This document shows positions 1 through 7,310 of a stretch of 20,061 nucleotides of DNA, one piece after another. This stretch comes from CAYSHJ01 sp964589725. GTDB lineage: Bacteria > Planctomycetota > Planctomycetia > Planctomycetales > Planctomycetaceae. A program made the position numbers and the translations under genes. The stretch spans positions 1 through 20,061 of the forward strand of contig CAZPUJ010000667.1 in the NCBI GenBank assembly GCA_964589725.1, in the 5' to 3' direction. Every line of letters begins with the position of its first letter. Positions within the stretch are counted from its first letter, which is position 1. The notes under the pieces were generated by a model, which saw nothing but the letters and a program-made list of their open reading frames with translations, was not told the DNA's origin and did not search any database.

Positions 1-52
1 AATTGCATCCCTTGCAGGTCGCGGTGGCAAGCAAGACGATCTGTTCGTCGTT

Positions 53-71
53 CCGCCTTCCGGCGGTTTTT
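53..71 (+). terminator. Probable intrinsic terminator of a gene upstream of the window
   Basis: A 5-bp GC stem (CCGCC at 53-57 with GGCGG at 62-66) closes a TTCC loop and is followed directly by five T residues. This is the layout of a rho-independent terminator reading on the plus strand. No convincing coding end is visible in the first 50 bases, so the gene it would serve lies outside the window. Confidence 0.5.
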
Positions 72-93
72 GTTGCCCCGATTGCCACTCACC

Positions 94-218
94 CCACCGG
101 GCTTGTCCCGGTGGCTCGCGGGATTTTGCACTACTTTGGACGTGCAGTTGGTTGGTGTCTGAAGCGCGAGGGATTCGAGTAGGGCAGAATCCTGGGACCA
201 CCGGGTCAAGCCCGGTGG
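94..218. repeat. REP-like inverted hairpin pair 1 (downstream of the transposase)
   Basis: Two copies of a palindromic unit lie in opposite orientation. Unit A has an 8-bp stem CCACCGGG/CCCGGTGG (94-101 and 107-114) with a 5-nt loop. Unit B has the identical stem at 198-205 and 211-218, also with a 5-nt loop. Each hairpin is preceded, on its own strand, by a conserved head close to GTAGTGCAGAATCC (A on the minus strand, ending at CTAC 131-134; B starting at GTAG 179-182). The heads face inward and the hairpins outward, as in a BIME. The 44 bases between the heads are unique. A further small stem (GGGCTT 230-235 with AAGCCC 242-247) lies between this pair and the transposase stop codon. Confidence 0.75.
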
Positions 219-264
219 GGCGGGATTTGGGGCTTCGGGACAAGCCCGGAGTTGAGATGAGAGA

Positions 265-1050
265 TCATTGGCGCATCGCGCCCAGGTCGTATTCACCAAC
301 AGTGCCCAAGTAGCAGCTTCGCATCAAAACCGGCTGCATGTCGTAAACGAGGGCGATGTTGTTCATGTAGCTCAAAGCCACTTCCAACGGCGATTCTTCG
401 GGCGAGAATCCAAGGACCAAGTGGACATGGTCCGGCAACAAACCGACTCGTGAAAGCAGATGTCCCTTGGTGTCGCTGGCTCTGAGGATCATCGCGCGGA
501 CTCGTTCCAGAACCCGCGTCCGAGATTCTCGCCAACGCCAGTCGTTGACGAAGCTCAGATGCAAATTGCAGCGATGACGAGCGTGTGCAGTAAATCGAAA
601 CTGCGACAGGTCCACATCCGGCCGCACAACCTGAAAGTCCAGCAGTTGAGCGTTCAGCACAGACGATTCGACCGAGTGATGCTCCAGTTGCGAAGCGATG
701 TAGGCCTCAACCTTCTCAAGCTGAGTCGAGCCGATACCGTGCAAGTCGTAGTTTCTCTGCAACGCCTTCGGCCAGCGCTCACGAATAATGTACTGCAGCC
801 GGCCTTTGACCGAACGCACCAAATCGACTGGCCGAACCGTCGGCTTCGTACTGACGAGAAACTGGCTGCTGTCCGGTGTCGCAAATCGATGATTGAGAAT
901 CCGGACGCCATCCTGTTCCGTTACGTCAGTCAGAGCCGCCAGCCAATCATCAGTCCAAGGCGGCTCGCGCCAGAAGACAGTCAACGTCCAATCCAGTTGC
1001 CACGCCGGCTTGCAGTTGTCGACGGTGTAGATTGGATTTGGCCGCGTCAT
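265..1050 (-). CDS. Y1/IS200-like REP-associated transposase, apparent fused double domain
   Basis: Predicted Y1-family DNA transposase of 261 aa that would nick and join single-stranded hairpin DNA through a covalent tyrosine link. Two Y1-like modules are visible. Module 1 (about residues 14-125) starts with a WTLTVFWREP strand, continues with VRSVKGRLQYIIRERWP and ends in a YIASQ helix (Tyr117, Gln121), but where the HUH motif is expected it reads PDSSQF (Ser61-Ser62-Gln63). Module 2 (about 141-261) has LPDHVHLVLG (His208, His210) and then YMNN and YLGTVGEYDLG, but stops before any Tyr helix. The start at 1050 (MTRPNP) is preferred because the 66 codons upstream only translate REP repeats. 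REP-like hairpins flank the gene on both sides, which supports the RAYT assignment. A G-rich stretch before the start could act as ribosome binding site. The Y1 family is fairly sure; whether it is active is unknown. Confidence 0.8.
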   Translation of the reverse strand: MTRPNPIYTVDNCKPAWQLDWTLTVFWREPPWTDDWLAALTDVTEQDGVRILNHRFATPDSSQFLVSTKPTVRPVDLVRSVKGRLQYIIRERWPKALQRNYDLHGIGSTQLEKVEAYIASQLEHHSVESSVLNAQLLDFQVVRPDVDLSQFRFTAHARHRCNLHLSFVNDWRWRESRTRVLERVRAMILRASDTKGHLLSRVGLLPDHVHLVLGFSPEESPLEVALSYMNNIALVYDMQPVLMRSCYLGTVGEYDLGAMRQ

Positions 1051-1058
1051 TCGTTCCC

Positions 1059-1211
1059 CCATCCCCCTTGCGGGGATGGTTCCAGGATTCTGCACTATTT
1101 CAGTCCGCAGCAGTCTATCGCCGAAACTTGCATGAGGCAGTGCCGCAACCGAAGCCGAGATTGCGTTCGAGTAGTGCAGAATCCCGCGAGCCACCGGGGC
1201 AAGCCCGGTGG
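1059..1211. repeat. REP-like inverted hairpin pair 2 (upstream of the transposase)
   Basis: This pair has the same architecture as the one at 94-218. Unit C has an 8-bp stem CCATCCCC/GGGGATGG (1059-1066, 1072-1079) with a 5-nt loop, and a head reading ATAGTGCAGAATCC on the minus strand (ending 1098). Unit D has the head GTAGTGCAGAATCC from 1171, then the stem CCACCGGG/CCCGGTGG (1191-1198, 1204-1211) with loop GCAAG. The stem of C differs from A, B and D at several positions, but each change is matched on the other arm. Unit C begins only 9 bases upstream of the transposase start codon. Confidence 0.75.
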
Positions 1212-1353
1212 GGTGAAGCGCGGTGTCCTTTGCTGGTCGCGATGGCACTCAACACGATGAGGTTTGTTTGCTAAATAACCAAGGACCAACCCCCGATGAA
1301 CACCGCTGCTGATTTGATCGATCCCGTTCCGACACCAGGCTCGCCGCTTCCGG

Positions 1354-4300
1354 CTATTCGAGCGGAGAGGACGAAGACTCATTTGTGTTGCTCTTCGGGG
1401 CGAAGCCCCTTCGCAGGGTGTTCTCCGTCACGCTGATGGGGACCACGAATTGCAGCAGGTAATCCGGGCCGCCGGCTTTGGTGCCGATGCCGCTCATTTT
1501 GAAACCGCCGAACGGTTGGCGGTTGACCAGCGCGCCGGTGATCGAGCGGTTGAGGTACAGATTGCCGACCTGCAGCTCGCGGCGCACACTGGCCAAGTTA
1601 GCGGGGCTGCGACTGTACAGACCGCCGGTCAGCGCGTAGTCGGTGTCGTTCGCGAGGGCGATCGCTTCACCAAGGTTTTTGGCTTTCAGAACGCACAAGA
1701 CGGGCCCGAAGACTTCTTCTTGAGCCAGTCGCGAACGAGGGTCGACATCCGCGAACACGTGCGGAGCGACGAAGTGGCCTTGCTTCGCGAGCATGCTGAC
1801 GTCGCCAGCCACCGCAACCCGACAAGTTTGAGTGCCTAGTTCAATGAACTCTTCAATTCGCTGCTTTGCGTCGGCGTCGATCACCGGGCCAACGAACGTA
1901 CCGGGGTCTTCGACAGAACCGACTTTCAAACTCTTCACGGCTCCGACCAGTCGTTCGAGGAACAGGTCGTAAACGCCTGCGAGCACGATTGCTCGCGAAC
2001 AGGCCGAGCACTTCTGGCCGGCGTAGCCGAACGCCGACTGCACGATTCCCAGCACCGCCTCGTCGAGGTCGGCATCGTCGTCGACAATGATCGCGTTCTT
2101 GCCCCCCATCTCCGCGATGACCTTCTTGACTCCGAATTGTCGTCCCTCAGCCGCCGCCGCTTGCCGATTGATTTCGAGGCCGACGGTTCGCGAACCCGTG
2201 AACGCGATGATGTCCACATCGGGGCTCTGCACGAGCAGCGGGCCGATCTCCTCGCCGACTCCCGGCAGAAAGTTCACGACGCCGTTGGGCAGACCGGACT
2301 CGATGAAGACATCCATCAGCTTGGCCGCGACGACAGACGACTGCTCCGCCGGCTTCATGATCACCGTGTTGCCGGTTGCCAGCGCGGCGACGGTCATGCC
2401 AGTCAGGATGGCGAGCGGGAAATTCCACGGTGCGATGACCGCGCACACGCCGCGCGGCCGGTAGAAGAAACTGTTGTCTTCGCCCGCGAGGTCGAACGAA
2501 CGCGGCTCGAACATCAGCAGCGATTGCTCGGCGTAATAGCGGCAGAAGTCGATTGCTTCGGCCACGTCGGCGTCAGCCTCTTCCCACGGCTTGCCGACTT
2601 CGAACACTTGCCACGCGGCGAGTTCCAATCGTCGTTCGTTCAACTGCTTCGCGACCAGTTCAAGATGCTCGGCGCGGTACTTGGGTTCGACGCGCGACCA
2701 CTCGCGAAACGCAGTCTTCGCGGCGGCGATCGCGGCCTCAACATTCTCTGGTGACGCGGAGGCGACGCTTCCCACGATTTCGCTCTTCTTCGACGGATTG
2801 TGAGAGAGCAGCGAAGTTTTCGTCTTAATCGCTCGGCCGCCGATGACCAGTGGGTACTCTTCGCCCAATTGCTGACGGACATCTTCGAGCGCGTCCTCGA
2901 ACGCCTTGCGATTCGCGGAATGGCTGAAGTCGGTGGGAGGTTCATTGTGGAAAGTCATCTCGGCTTCCATTTCGGATTTCGGATTTCGGATTTCGGATTT
3001 GGAATCGCGTCGCTGCCCGCTGCCCGCCGGTGCCGCGAACAAATGTTCGAGCGACACTTGTTCGGTCAGGCTGTATCGCAGGAATGAATCGTTGCTCGTG
3101 TTCTCCAACAAGCGACGCACGAGGTAGGCCATGCCGGGGATCAGTTCGCCGAACGGAGTGTAGATACGGACGCGATGCCCCATTTCGGCGAAGAGCTGAG
3201 CTTGCTCGACCGCCATGCCGTAGAGCATCTGAATTTCGTAGGCGCCGATCGGCACCTTGAGATGTCTGGCCCACGCGATGCCGTGAGCCAAGCTCCGCAA
3301 ATTGTGACTCGCCAGAGCCGGCCGCAGCCATTGATAGTTCTCGAACAGGAATCGCGACAGCTTCTCGAAATTCACGTCCGATTGCCACTTCGCTTGAAAG
3401 ACCGGCACCGGCCAACCCTTGAGGCCCGCCGACACGGTCTCGTAATCCCAGTACGCCCCTTTGACGAGCCGCACCCAGACGGGCGTGCCGCGCTGCTTAG
3501 TCCAGTCGAGCAGCCGTTGCAGGTCACGTTCGCAATCGGACAGGTACGCTTGGCAGACGATGCCGACGTCAGACATGTCGCGGAATTCGTCCTCCATCAA
3601 AACCTGCTGAAAGATGTCCAGCGTCAGATCTTTGAACGCGTATTGCTCCATGTCGACGTGGACGTAGGCTCCGTGCTCGCGAGCGGCTCGCAGGATCGGC
3701 CGCAGTCGCGACAACACTTCGTCCGTTGTGCCGCGCGCGTCGACCGGCCGGAATTGGCTGCACAACGCCGACAGCTTCAGCGACACGTTGACTCGCGGCA
3801 TTGGGCCGAGGTGATCGCTGTCGAGCTGACAATCCTCCGGCCAGGAGTTGATCTGCGGGGCCAGTCCACGGATGAGGTTCAGGTACTGCTGTTGATAGGC
3901 GTCCGATTCGGCGCCGGAGATTGTCGCCTCGCCCAACAAATCCAGCGTGAACGCGAAGCCCTGTTTTCGCAGCTTGCTGACAGCGGCGAGCACTTCATCG
4001 ACTGTCGTGCCGGCGATGAACCGCTGAGCCATGCGTGTGGCGTTCGATCTCGCGTTAATGGCCAACGCTCGGCCGAGCACCGTGTTTGGCTCGGCCCAAT
4101 CGAGCACCAGCCGCGCGGCTCCGGGCAGGCGCGCGCTTACCTCTTCGAAGTACTCCCGCAAATGTCGAGCGACCGCATCGTGCGCCTTCAGCCGAGGCAG
4201 CACGTCGACGAATCGAAACATCTGCACCTTGACCGATTCGTCCGCCATCGCCCACGAGAGGATGCGGTCATCCCACCAACGTCTCTCGAAGATCGACGGC

Positions 4301-4419
4301 CGTCGGCGATGCAGGTGCTCCCATAGATAGCGGCCCATCTCCTGCGTGGTCTCTTCGACGTGCACGTCCGAGCCAGCGGAAGTTTTGGCGGCGGCAGCAG
4401 ACGGTTTCTTCTTGGCCAC
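1354..4419 (-). CDS. putA: Bifunctional proline dehydrogenase / L-glutamate-gamma-semialdehyde dehydrogenase
   Basis: Oxidises proline to P5C (FAD enzyme) and then to glutamate (NAD enzyme) in the cytoplasm or at the inner membrane face. With the start chosen here it has about 1021 aa. The PRODH barrel (about 133-466) shows FTLDLLGEA, VNVSLKLSAL, VHVDMEQYAFKDLT, VRLVKGAYWDYE, ASHNLRSLAHG and a C-terminal LLENTSNDSFLR. The P5CDH domain (about 500-1021) shows APWNFPLAIL, GNTVIMKPAEQSS, FTGSRTVG, AEMGGKN (Glu770), GQKCSACSR (catalytic Cys804) and EEVFGPVL. The open frame continues to an ATG at 4641, but those 74 codons look non-coding and would leave no room for a promoter opposite the divergent deacetylase gene. 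GTG at 4419 (or 4428), after a GGAG, is more plausible. The linker between the domains contains a 7-nt tandem repeat. No DNA-binding domain is seen, so autoregulation as in enterobacterial PutA is unlikely. Confidence 0.93.
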   Translation of the reverse strand: MAKKKPSAAAAKTSAGSDVHVEETTQEMGRYLWEHLHRRRPSIFERRWWDDRILSWAMADESVKVQMFRFVDVLPRLKAHDAVARHLREYFEEVSARLPGAARLVLDWAEPNTVLGRALAINARSNATRMAQRFIAGTTVDEVLAAVSKLRKQGFAFTLDLLGEATISGAESDAYQQQYLNLIRGLAPQINSWPEDCQLDSDHLGPMPRVNVSLKLSALCSQFRPVDARGTTDEVLSRLRPILRAAREHGAYVHVDMEQYAFKDLTLDIFQQVLMEDEFRDMSDVGIVCQAYLSDCERDLQRLLDWTKQRGTPVWVRLVKGAYWDYETVSAGLKGWPVPVFQAKWQSDVNFEKLSRFLFENYQWLRPALASHNLRSLAHGIAWARHLKVPIGAYEIQMLYGMAVEQAQLFAEMGHRVRIYTPFGELIPGMAYLVRRLLENTSNDSFLRYSLTEQVSLEHLFAAPAGSGQRRDSKSEIRNPKSEMEAEMTFHNEPPTDFSHSANRKAFEDALEDVRQQLGEEYPLVIGGRAIKTKTSLLSHNPSKKSEIVGSVASASPENVEAAIAAAKTAFREWSRVEPKYRAEHLELVAKQLNERRLELAAWQVFEVGKPWEEADADVAEAIDFCRYYAEQSLLMFEPRSFDLAGEDNSFFYRPRGVCAVIAPWNFPLAILTGMTVAALATGNTVIMKPAEQSSVVAAKLMDVFIESGLPNGVVNFLPGVGEEIGPLLVQSPDVDIIAFTGSRTVGLEINRQAAAAEGRQFGVKKVIAEMGGKNAIIVDDDADLDEAVLGIVQSAFGYAGQKCSACSRAIVLAGVYDLFLERLVGAVKSLKVGSVEDPGTFVGPVIDADAKQRIEEFIELGTQTCRVAVAGDVSMLAKQGHFVAPHVFADVDPRSRLAQEEVFGPVLCVLKAKNLGEAIALANDTDYALTGGLYSRSPANLASVRRELQVGNLYLNRSITGALVNRQPFGGFKMSGIGTKAGGPDYLLQFVVPISVTENTLRRGFAPKSNTNESSSSPLE
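2971..2998. repeat. Heptanucleotide tandem repeat inside the putA linker
   Basis: Four perfect copies of TTCGGAT lie head to tail, with degenerate copies on both sides (CTTCCAT at 2964-2970, TTGGAAT at 2999-3005). Read on the minus strand they encode SEIRNPKSE, a 7-residue peptide period, exactly between the proline dehydrogenase and P5C dehydrogenase domains. The 28 bases keep the long frame open. Confidence 0.9.
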
Positions 4420-4678
4420 GAGCGACACGTCTCCAATCGCAGACTGCTTAGATTGCTTCTGTCCCCCAAAAATCAGCTCGGTGTTCCTTTCGCAAGGAGC
4501 CGTCGCGAACGAGGGATTGTCGTGACCGCGAGCAGATTCGCAAGAAAGCCAGCCCACCAACTCCTGAATCATTTCGAACAACTCACTCGAAAGTTGCCTT
4601 CCCTGCAAGCCGCCGCCTAAAACTGGACCCGACTGCAACAACTATGGAAGTCGAAGCGAAGCTAACTACCCTCTCTTC

Positions 4679-4683
4679 AGGAG
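4679..4683 (+). promoter_or_regulatory. Ribosome binding site fixing the PIG-L start
   Basis: AGGAG sits 8 bases before the ATG at 4692 and decides for that start over the in-frame ATG at 4644. The choice also places a signal peptide at the very N-terminus. Confidence 0.7.
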
Positions 4684-4691
4684 CCTTCACG

Positions 4692-5618
4692 ATGCGAACC
4701 ACTTGGATGACTTTGGTCGTTGGCCTCACAACTCTGGCAATCACGGCACAATCACGGCTCCAGGCGCAGGAAGCCACCACAAAGTCCGACGGCAAGCTAC
4801 GAATCATCGTCTTCGGTGCGCACCCCGACGACGCCGAATACAAAACCGGAGGCACGGCGGCCAAGTGGGCGAAACTGGGGCATCGCGTCAAGCTGGTTTC
4901 GGTGACCAACGGCGACATCGGACATTGGCAGACCGCCGGCGGACCGCTGGCTCAGCGACGCACCGCCGAGGTCAAAGCGGCGGCGAAGATTCTCGGCGTC
5001 ACCTCGCAAGTGCTCGACATCCACGACGGCGAATTGCTGCCGAGCCTCGAGAACCGCAAGCTGATCACGCAACTCATTCGAGAATGGCAGGCGGAAATCG
5101 TGATCGCACATCGGCCGTGGGACTATCACCCGGATCACCGTTACGTCGGTGTGCTGGTGCAAGACGCCGCGTTCATGGTCACCGTCCCGTACTTCTGCCC
5201 GGATATCCCACCGCTGAAAAAGAACCCGCTGTTTCTGTATTCGAGCGACAGCTTCCGCAAACCGTATCCGTTCGACGCCGACATCGCCGTCTCGATCGAC
5301 GATGTATTCGAGACGAAACTCAACGCGATCCACGAACTCCCGTCGCAGGCGTACGAGGGCGGAGCCAACGGCAGCGAAGAGCACGTCCGCAATGTTCCAC
5401 CGGAAAACAATCCCGCCGCCCGCAAAGCTTGGCTGAAGGAGCATTGGTCGAAACGCCAGACCGCTGAAGCCAACCGCTTCCGTGATGTGCTCACTCGCCT
5501 CTACGGCGAAGACCGCGGCAAAGCCGTCAAGCACGCCGAGACGTTTGAGATTTGCGAATACGGCTCGCGCCCGACCGGCGACGACATCAAACGTCTGTTC
5601 CCATTCTTCGATCCGTAG
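4692..5618 (+). CDS. Secreted PIG-L (LmbE-like) family deacetylase
   Basis: Predicted zinc-dependent de-N-acetylase of 308 aa, exported. The N-terminus (MRTTWMTLVVGLTTLAITAQ) is a signal peptide with likely cleavage near LQAQE. The LmbE/PIG-L fold follows: IIVFGAHPDDAE carries the metal-binding His44 and Asp47, and HPDHRYVG carries His146 and His149. Family members remove acetyl groups from N-acetylglucosaminyl substrates (GlcNAc-PI, GlcNAc-inositol, chitobiose); the substrate cannot be read from the sequence. Planctomycetes carry many such genes. It is divergent from putA with about 270 bases between the starts, and no gene follows on its strand, so it is probably transcribed alone. The family is certain, the substrate unknown. 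Confidence 0.92.
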   Translation: MRTTWMTLVVGLTTLAITAQSRLQAQEATTKSDGKLRIIVFGAHPDDAEYKTGGTAAKWAKLGHRVKLVSVTNGDIGHWQTAGGPLAQRRTAEVKAAAKILGVTSQVLDIHDGELLPSLENRKLITQLIREWQAEIVIAHRPWDYHPDHRYVGVLVQDAAFMVTVPYFCPDIPPLKKNPLFLYSSDSFRKPYPFDADIAVSIDDVFETKLNAIHELPSQAYEGGANGSEEHVRNVPPENNPAARKAWLKEHWSKRQTAEANRFRDVLTRLYGEDRGKAVKHAETFEICEYGSRPTGDDIKRLFPFFDP

Positions 5619-5620
5619 CG

Positions 5621-5637
5621 GCAAGCTGGCAGCTTGT
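5621..5637 (+). terminator. Stem-loop just after the PIG-L stop, weak terminator candidate
   Basis: CAAGCT (5622-5627), loop GGC, AGCTTG (5631-5636) form a perfect 6-bp stem a few bases after the stop codon at 5618, extendable by one G-T pair (5621/5637). It is followed by a T-rich stretch without an unbroken T run. It could be a terminator or a copy of a short intergenic palindrome. Confidence 0.4.
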
Positions 5638-5727
5638 CTTTCGCGTTCTCCATTACCCGCGCTGGTCATTCCATGTGACGGCTCGGATTTGGAGGATTTG
5701 CTCGGTTCGATCAAGAAATGGACGTCG

Positions 5728-5777
5728 TACTTCAGGCAGTTCAGTTCTTTGCTTCGATAGATCGCCTCGCCCTGATG
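5728..5777 (-). pseudogene. Fragment resembling the C-terminal heme-binding part of a PVC-type dehydrogenase
   Basis: Right after the DUF1501 stop the minus strand reads GEAIYRSKELNCLK. From memory, planctomycete PVC-type heme-binding proteins (TIGR02603-like) have a similar stretch that runs into a CxxCH heme site. Here the sequence degenerates before the second Cys and His (NCLKYDV), so no heme could bind. No start or long frame belongs to it. It is read as a relic, on motif similarity alone. Confidence 0.45.
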
Positions 5778-5788
5778 CGGGTTCGTGC

Positions 5789-7183
5789 TCACGCCGGAGT
5801 GGCTGAGTAGAGCGAGTGGATGACATGGCCGTGGTTGAGCGGGACCGGCCGAGCCTGGCGGTCGTGGACTTCCGCGTCGTGGGGAATGCCGAGGGCGTCG
5901 TAAATCGTCGCGGCGAGATCGGCGGGTGAGTACGGCGACGAAACGGGATAGGCTCCGATCGCGTCCGACTTGCCGATGACTTGGCCGCCACGTACGCCGG
6001 CTCCGGCGAAGACCGCGCTGAATACGGGAGCCCAATGATCGCGGCCCGGCACCGACTGGCCGTCCGGCGCGAAAATCTTAGGCGTGCGACCGAACTCGCC
6101 GAACATCACAACCAGCGTTTCGTCGAGCAGCCCGAACGTCGCCAGATCGTCCAATAAGGCCGAGACACCTTTGTCGAGCGGCGGGAGCAACTGATTCTTC
6201 AGCCGGCCGAAGTTGTCCAAATGCGTGTCCCAAGTCTGCACGATCCCCATGTTGCACTGCACGATCGGCACACCCGCTTGCACCATGCGTCGCGCCAGCA
6301 ACAGTGACTGACCGAACATGTGGCGGCCGTAGCGGTCGCGGACTTCGGGGACTTCGCCGTGAATGTCGAACGCTTGCGAGACTTCTCCGGCAGACAACAT
6401 CGACAGCGCTTGCCCGTGCTGAATCGCGAACTGCGGTTGACTCGCAATCGCCGAGGTTGCCTCGCGCTGCCGATTGACTTCGCTCAGCAGACTTTGACGT
6501 CGCTGCATCCGGTCAGCAGCGACCCCTTCGGGCAGACGCAGCATGTCCACTTGAAACTTCGGGTCATTGGGGTCTTGAGTGATCTGCCACGGGTCGTGAC
6601 GCGGGCCCAGGAATCCGGCATATTGACCGGGCCAGGTGAGCGGCCCCTCAATCAGAAACGTCGGCAGCGTGATGCCGTTGGGGATGCCATCCAGTCGCGG
6701 TCGCAAGTAATCGAACGCCGCCGCGTAACAAGGGGAATCCGTGCGTGACAACTGCTGACCTCCCGGCGGGATCGGCCAACCGGTCAGCACCTGATGCGTG
6801 GCGAGCAAGTGGTCGTAAACGTCGTGCGACATCGACCGCACGATCGCCAACTTCTCAGACCGCGCGGCCAACAGCGGCAAGTGTTCGCCGATAAAGATGC
6901 CGGGAGTCGCCGTGGCGATGGCGGAAAATTCGCCGCGAGTTTCGGCCGGAGCGTCCGGCTTTGGGTCGAACATGTCGATGTGACTCGCCGCGCCGGTCAG
7001 GAAGACAAGGATGGCCGACTTCGCGCGTCGCTGTGGATTTCCCGCATTCGATTCTGCGGCGACCGTCCGGCGGCGGAACAATTCCTGACAGCCGATTCCC
7101 AAGACCGACGAGTATCCCACTTGCAGAATCTCGCGGCGGGTGACTCGTTGAGCAAACGGATGTCGAAGAAACTGGGCGAGCAT
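5789..7183 (-). CDS. DUF1501 family protein with twin-arginine signal
   Basis: A 464-aa DUF1501 protein, a family abundant in planctomycetes and related to the sulfatase/alkaline phosphatase fold; its reaction is not established. The start at 7183 is fixed by GGAGG six bases upstream. The N-terminus contains VTRREILQVGYSSVLGIG, a Tat-type signal (RR followed by a hydrophobic stretch), so export in folded form is likely. Family landmarks are TGAASHIDMFDPKPDAP near residue 65, WDTHLDNFGRLKNQLLP, MFGEFGRTPKI and GRDHW. DUF1501 genes usually pair with a DUF1549/DUF1553 cytochrome-like gene; no such partner is present here, only small relics on each side. Nothing indicates damage to the gene itself. 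Confidence 0.9.
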   Translation of the reverse strand: MLAQFLRHPFAQRVTRREILQVGYSSVLGIGCQELFRRRTVAAESNAGNPQRRAKSAILVFLTGAASHIDMFDPKPDAPAETRGEFSAIATATPGIFIGEHLPLLAARSEKLAIVRSMSHDVYDHLLATHQVLTGWPIPPGGQQLSRTDSPCYAAAFDYLRPRLDGIPNGITLPTFLIEGPLTWPGQYAGFLGPRHDPWQITQDPNDPKFQVDMLRLPEGVAADRMQRRQSLLSEVNRQREATSAIASQPQFAIQHGQALSMLSAGEVSQAFDIHGEVPEVRDRYGRHMFGQSLLLARRMVQAGVPIVQCNMGIVQTWDTHLDNFGRLKNQLLPPLDKGVSALLDDLATFGLLDETLVVMFGEFGRTPKIFAPDGQSVPGRDHWAPVFSAVFAGAGVRGGQVIGKSDAIGAYPVSSPYSPADLAATIYDALGIPHDAEVHDRQARPVPLNHGHVIHSLYSATPA

Positions 7184-7189
7184 GAGAAA

Positions 7190-7194
7190 CCTCC
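7190..7194 (-). promoter_or_regulatory. Shine-Dalgarno site of the DUF1501 gene
   Basis: GGAGG on the minus strand, six bases before the ATG at 7183. It rules out the longer in-frame start at 7237, which would also add 18 residues ahead of the Tat signal. Confidence 0.75.
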
Positions 7195-7261
7195 GCTGCA
7201 CGCGAATGTCGAGCCATTTAGCCCAAGCAAGCCTCATCTTAGCCGTGGCGTGCGTCAGTTT

Positions 7262-7283
7262 CCCAGCCGAATCGCGGGCTGGG
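7262..7283. terminator. Stem-loop between the DUF1501 and ceramidase-like genes
   Basis: CCCAGCC (7262-7268) pairs with GGCTGGG (7277-7283) around an 8-nt loop. It lies downstream of the ceramidase-like gene on the minus strand and may end its transcript, although no T run follows. It could also be a copy of a short intergenic palindrome. Confidence 0.35.
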
Positions 7284-7310
7284 GTCGGTGGCGCTCGCCG
7301 TCACGTTGCG

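Noticed and set aside
1051..1248. N-terminal extension of the transposase frame to an ATG at 1248
   Set aside because: The extra 66 codons translate REP units C and D and their spacer; protein similarity begins only at MTRPNP (1050).
265..1250. Diversity-generating retroelement or retron
   Set aside because: No reverse transcriptase motif and no template/variable repeat pair; the repeats here are inverted hairpins with a Y1 transposase.
460..1260. 266-codon plus-strand frame opposite the transposase
   Set aside because: No recognisable motif, while the opposite strand carries clear Y1 motifs.
1296..1439. Plus-strand small frame starting MNTAADLIDPVP after an AAGGA
   Set aside because: It runs into the antisense of the putA 3' end, has 47 codons and no recognisable family; at best a gene remnant.
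3175..4326. 383-codon plus-strand frame opposite putA
   Set aside because: Antisense shadow of a strongly recognisable enzyme; composition is driven by the GC-rich third positions of putA.
4420..4641. Extended N-terminus of PutA to the ATG at 4641
   Set aside because: The sequence shows no resemblance to a protein domain and would abut the divergent gene; a GTG near 4419 preceded by GGAG fits better, though this is not certain.
4797..6035. 412-codon minus-strand frame across the PIG-L and DUF1501 ends
   Set aside because: It is mostly antisense to the PIG-L gene; only the short stretch at 5728-5777 looks meaningful and is kept as a relic.
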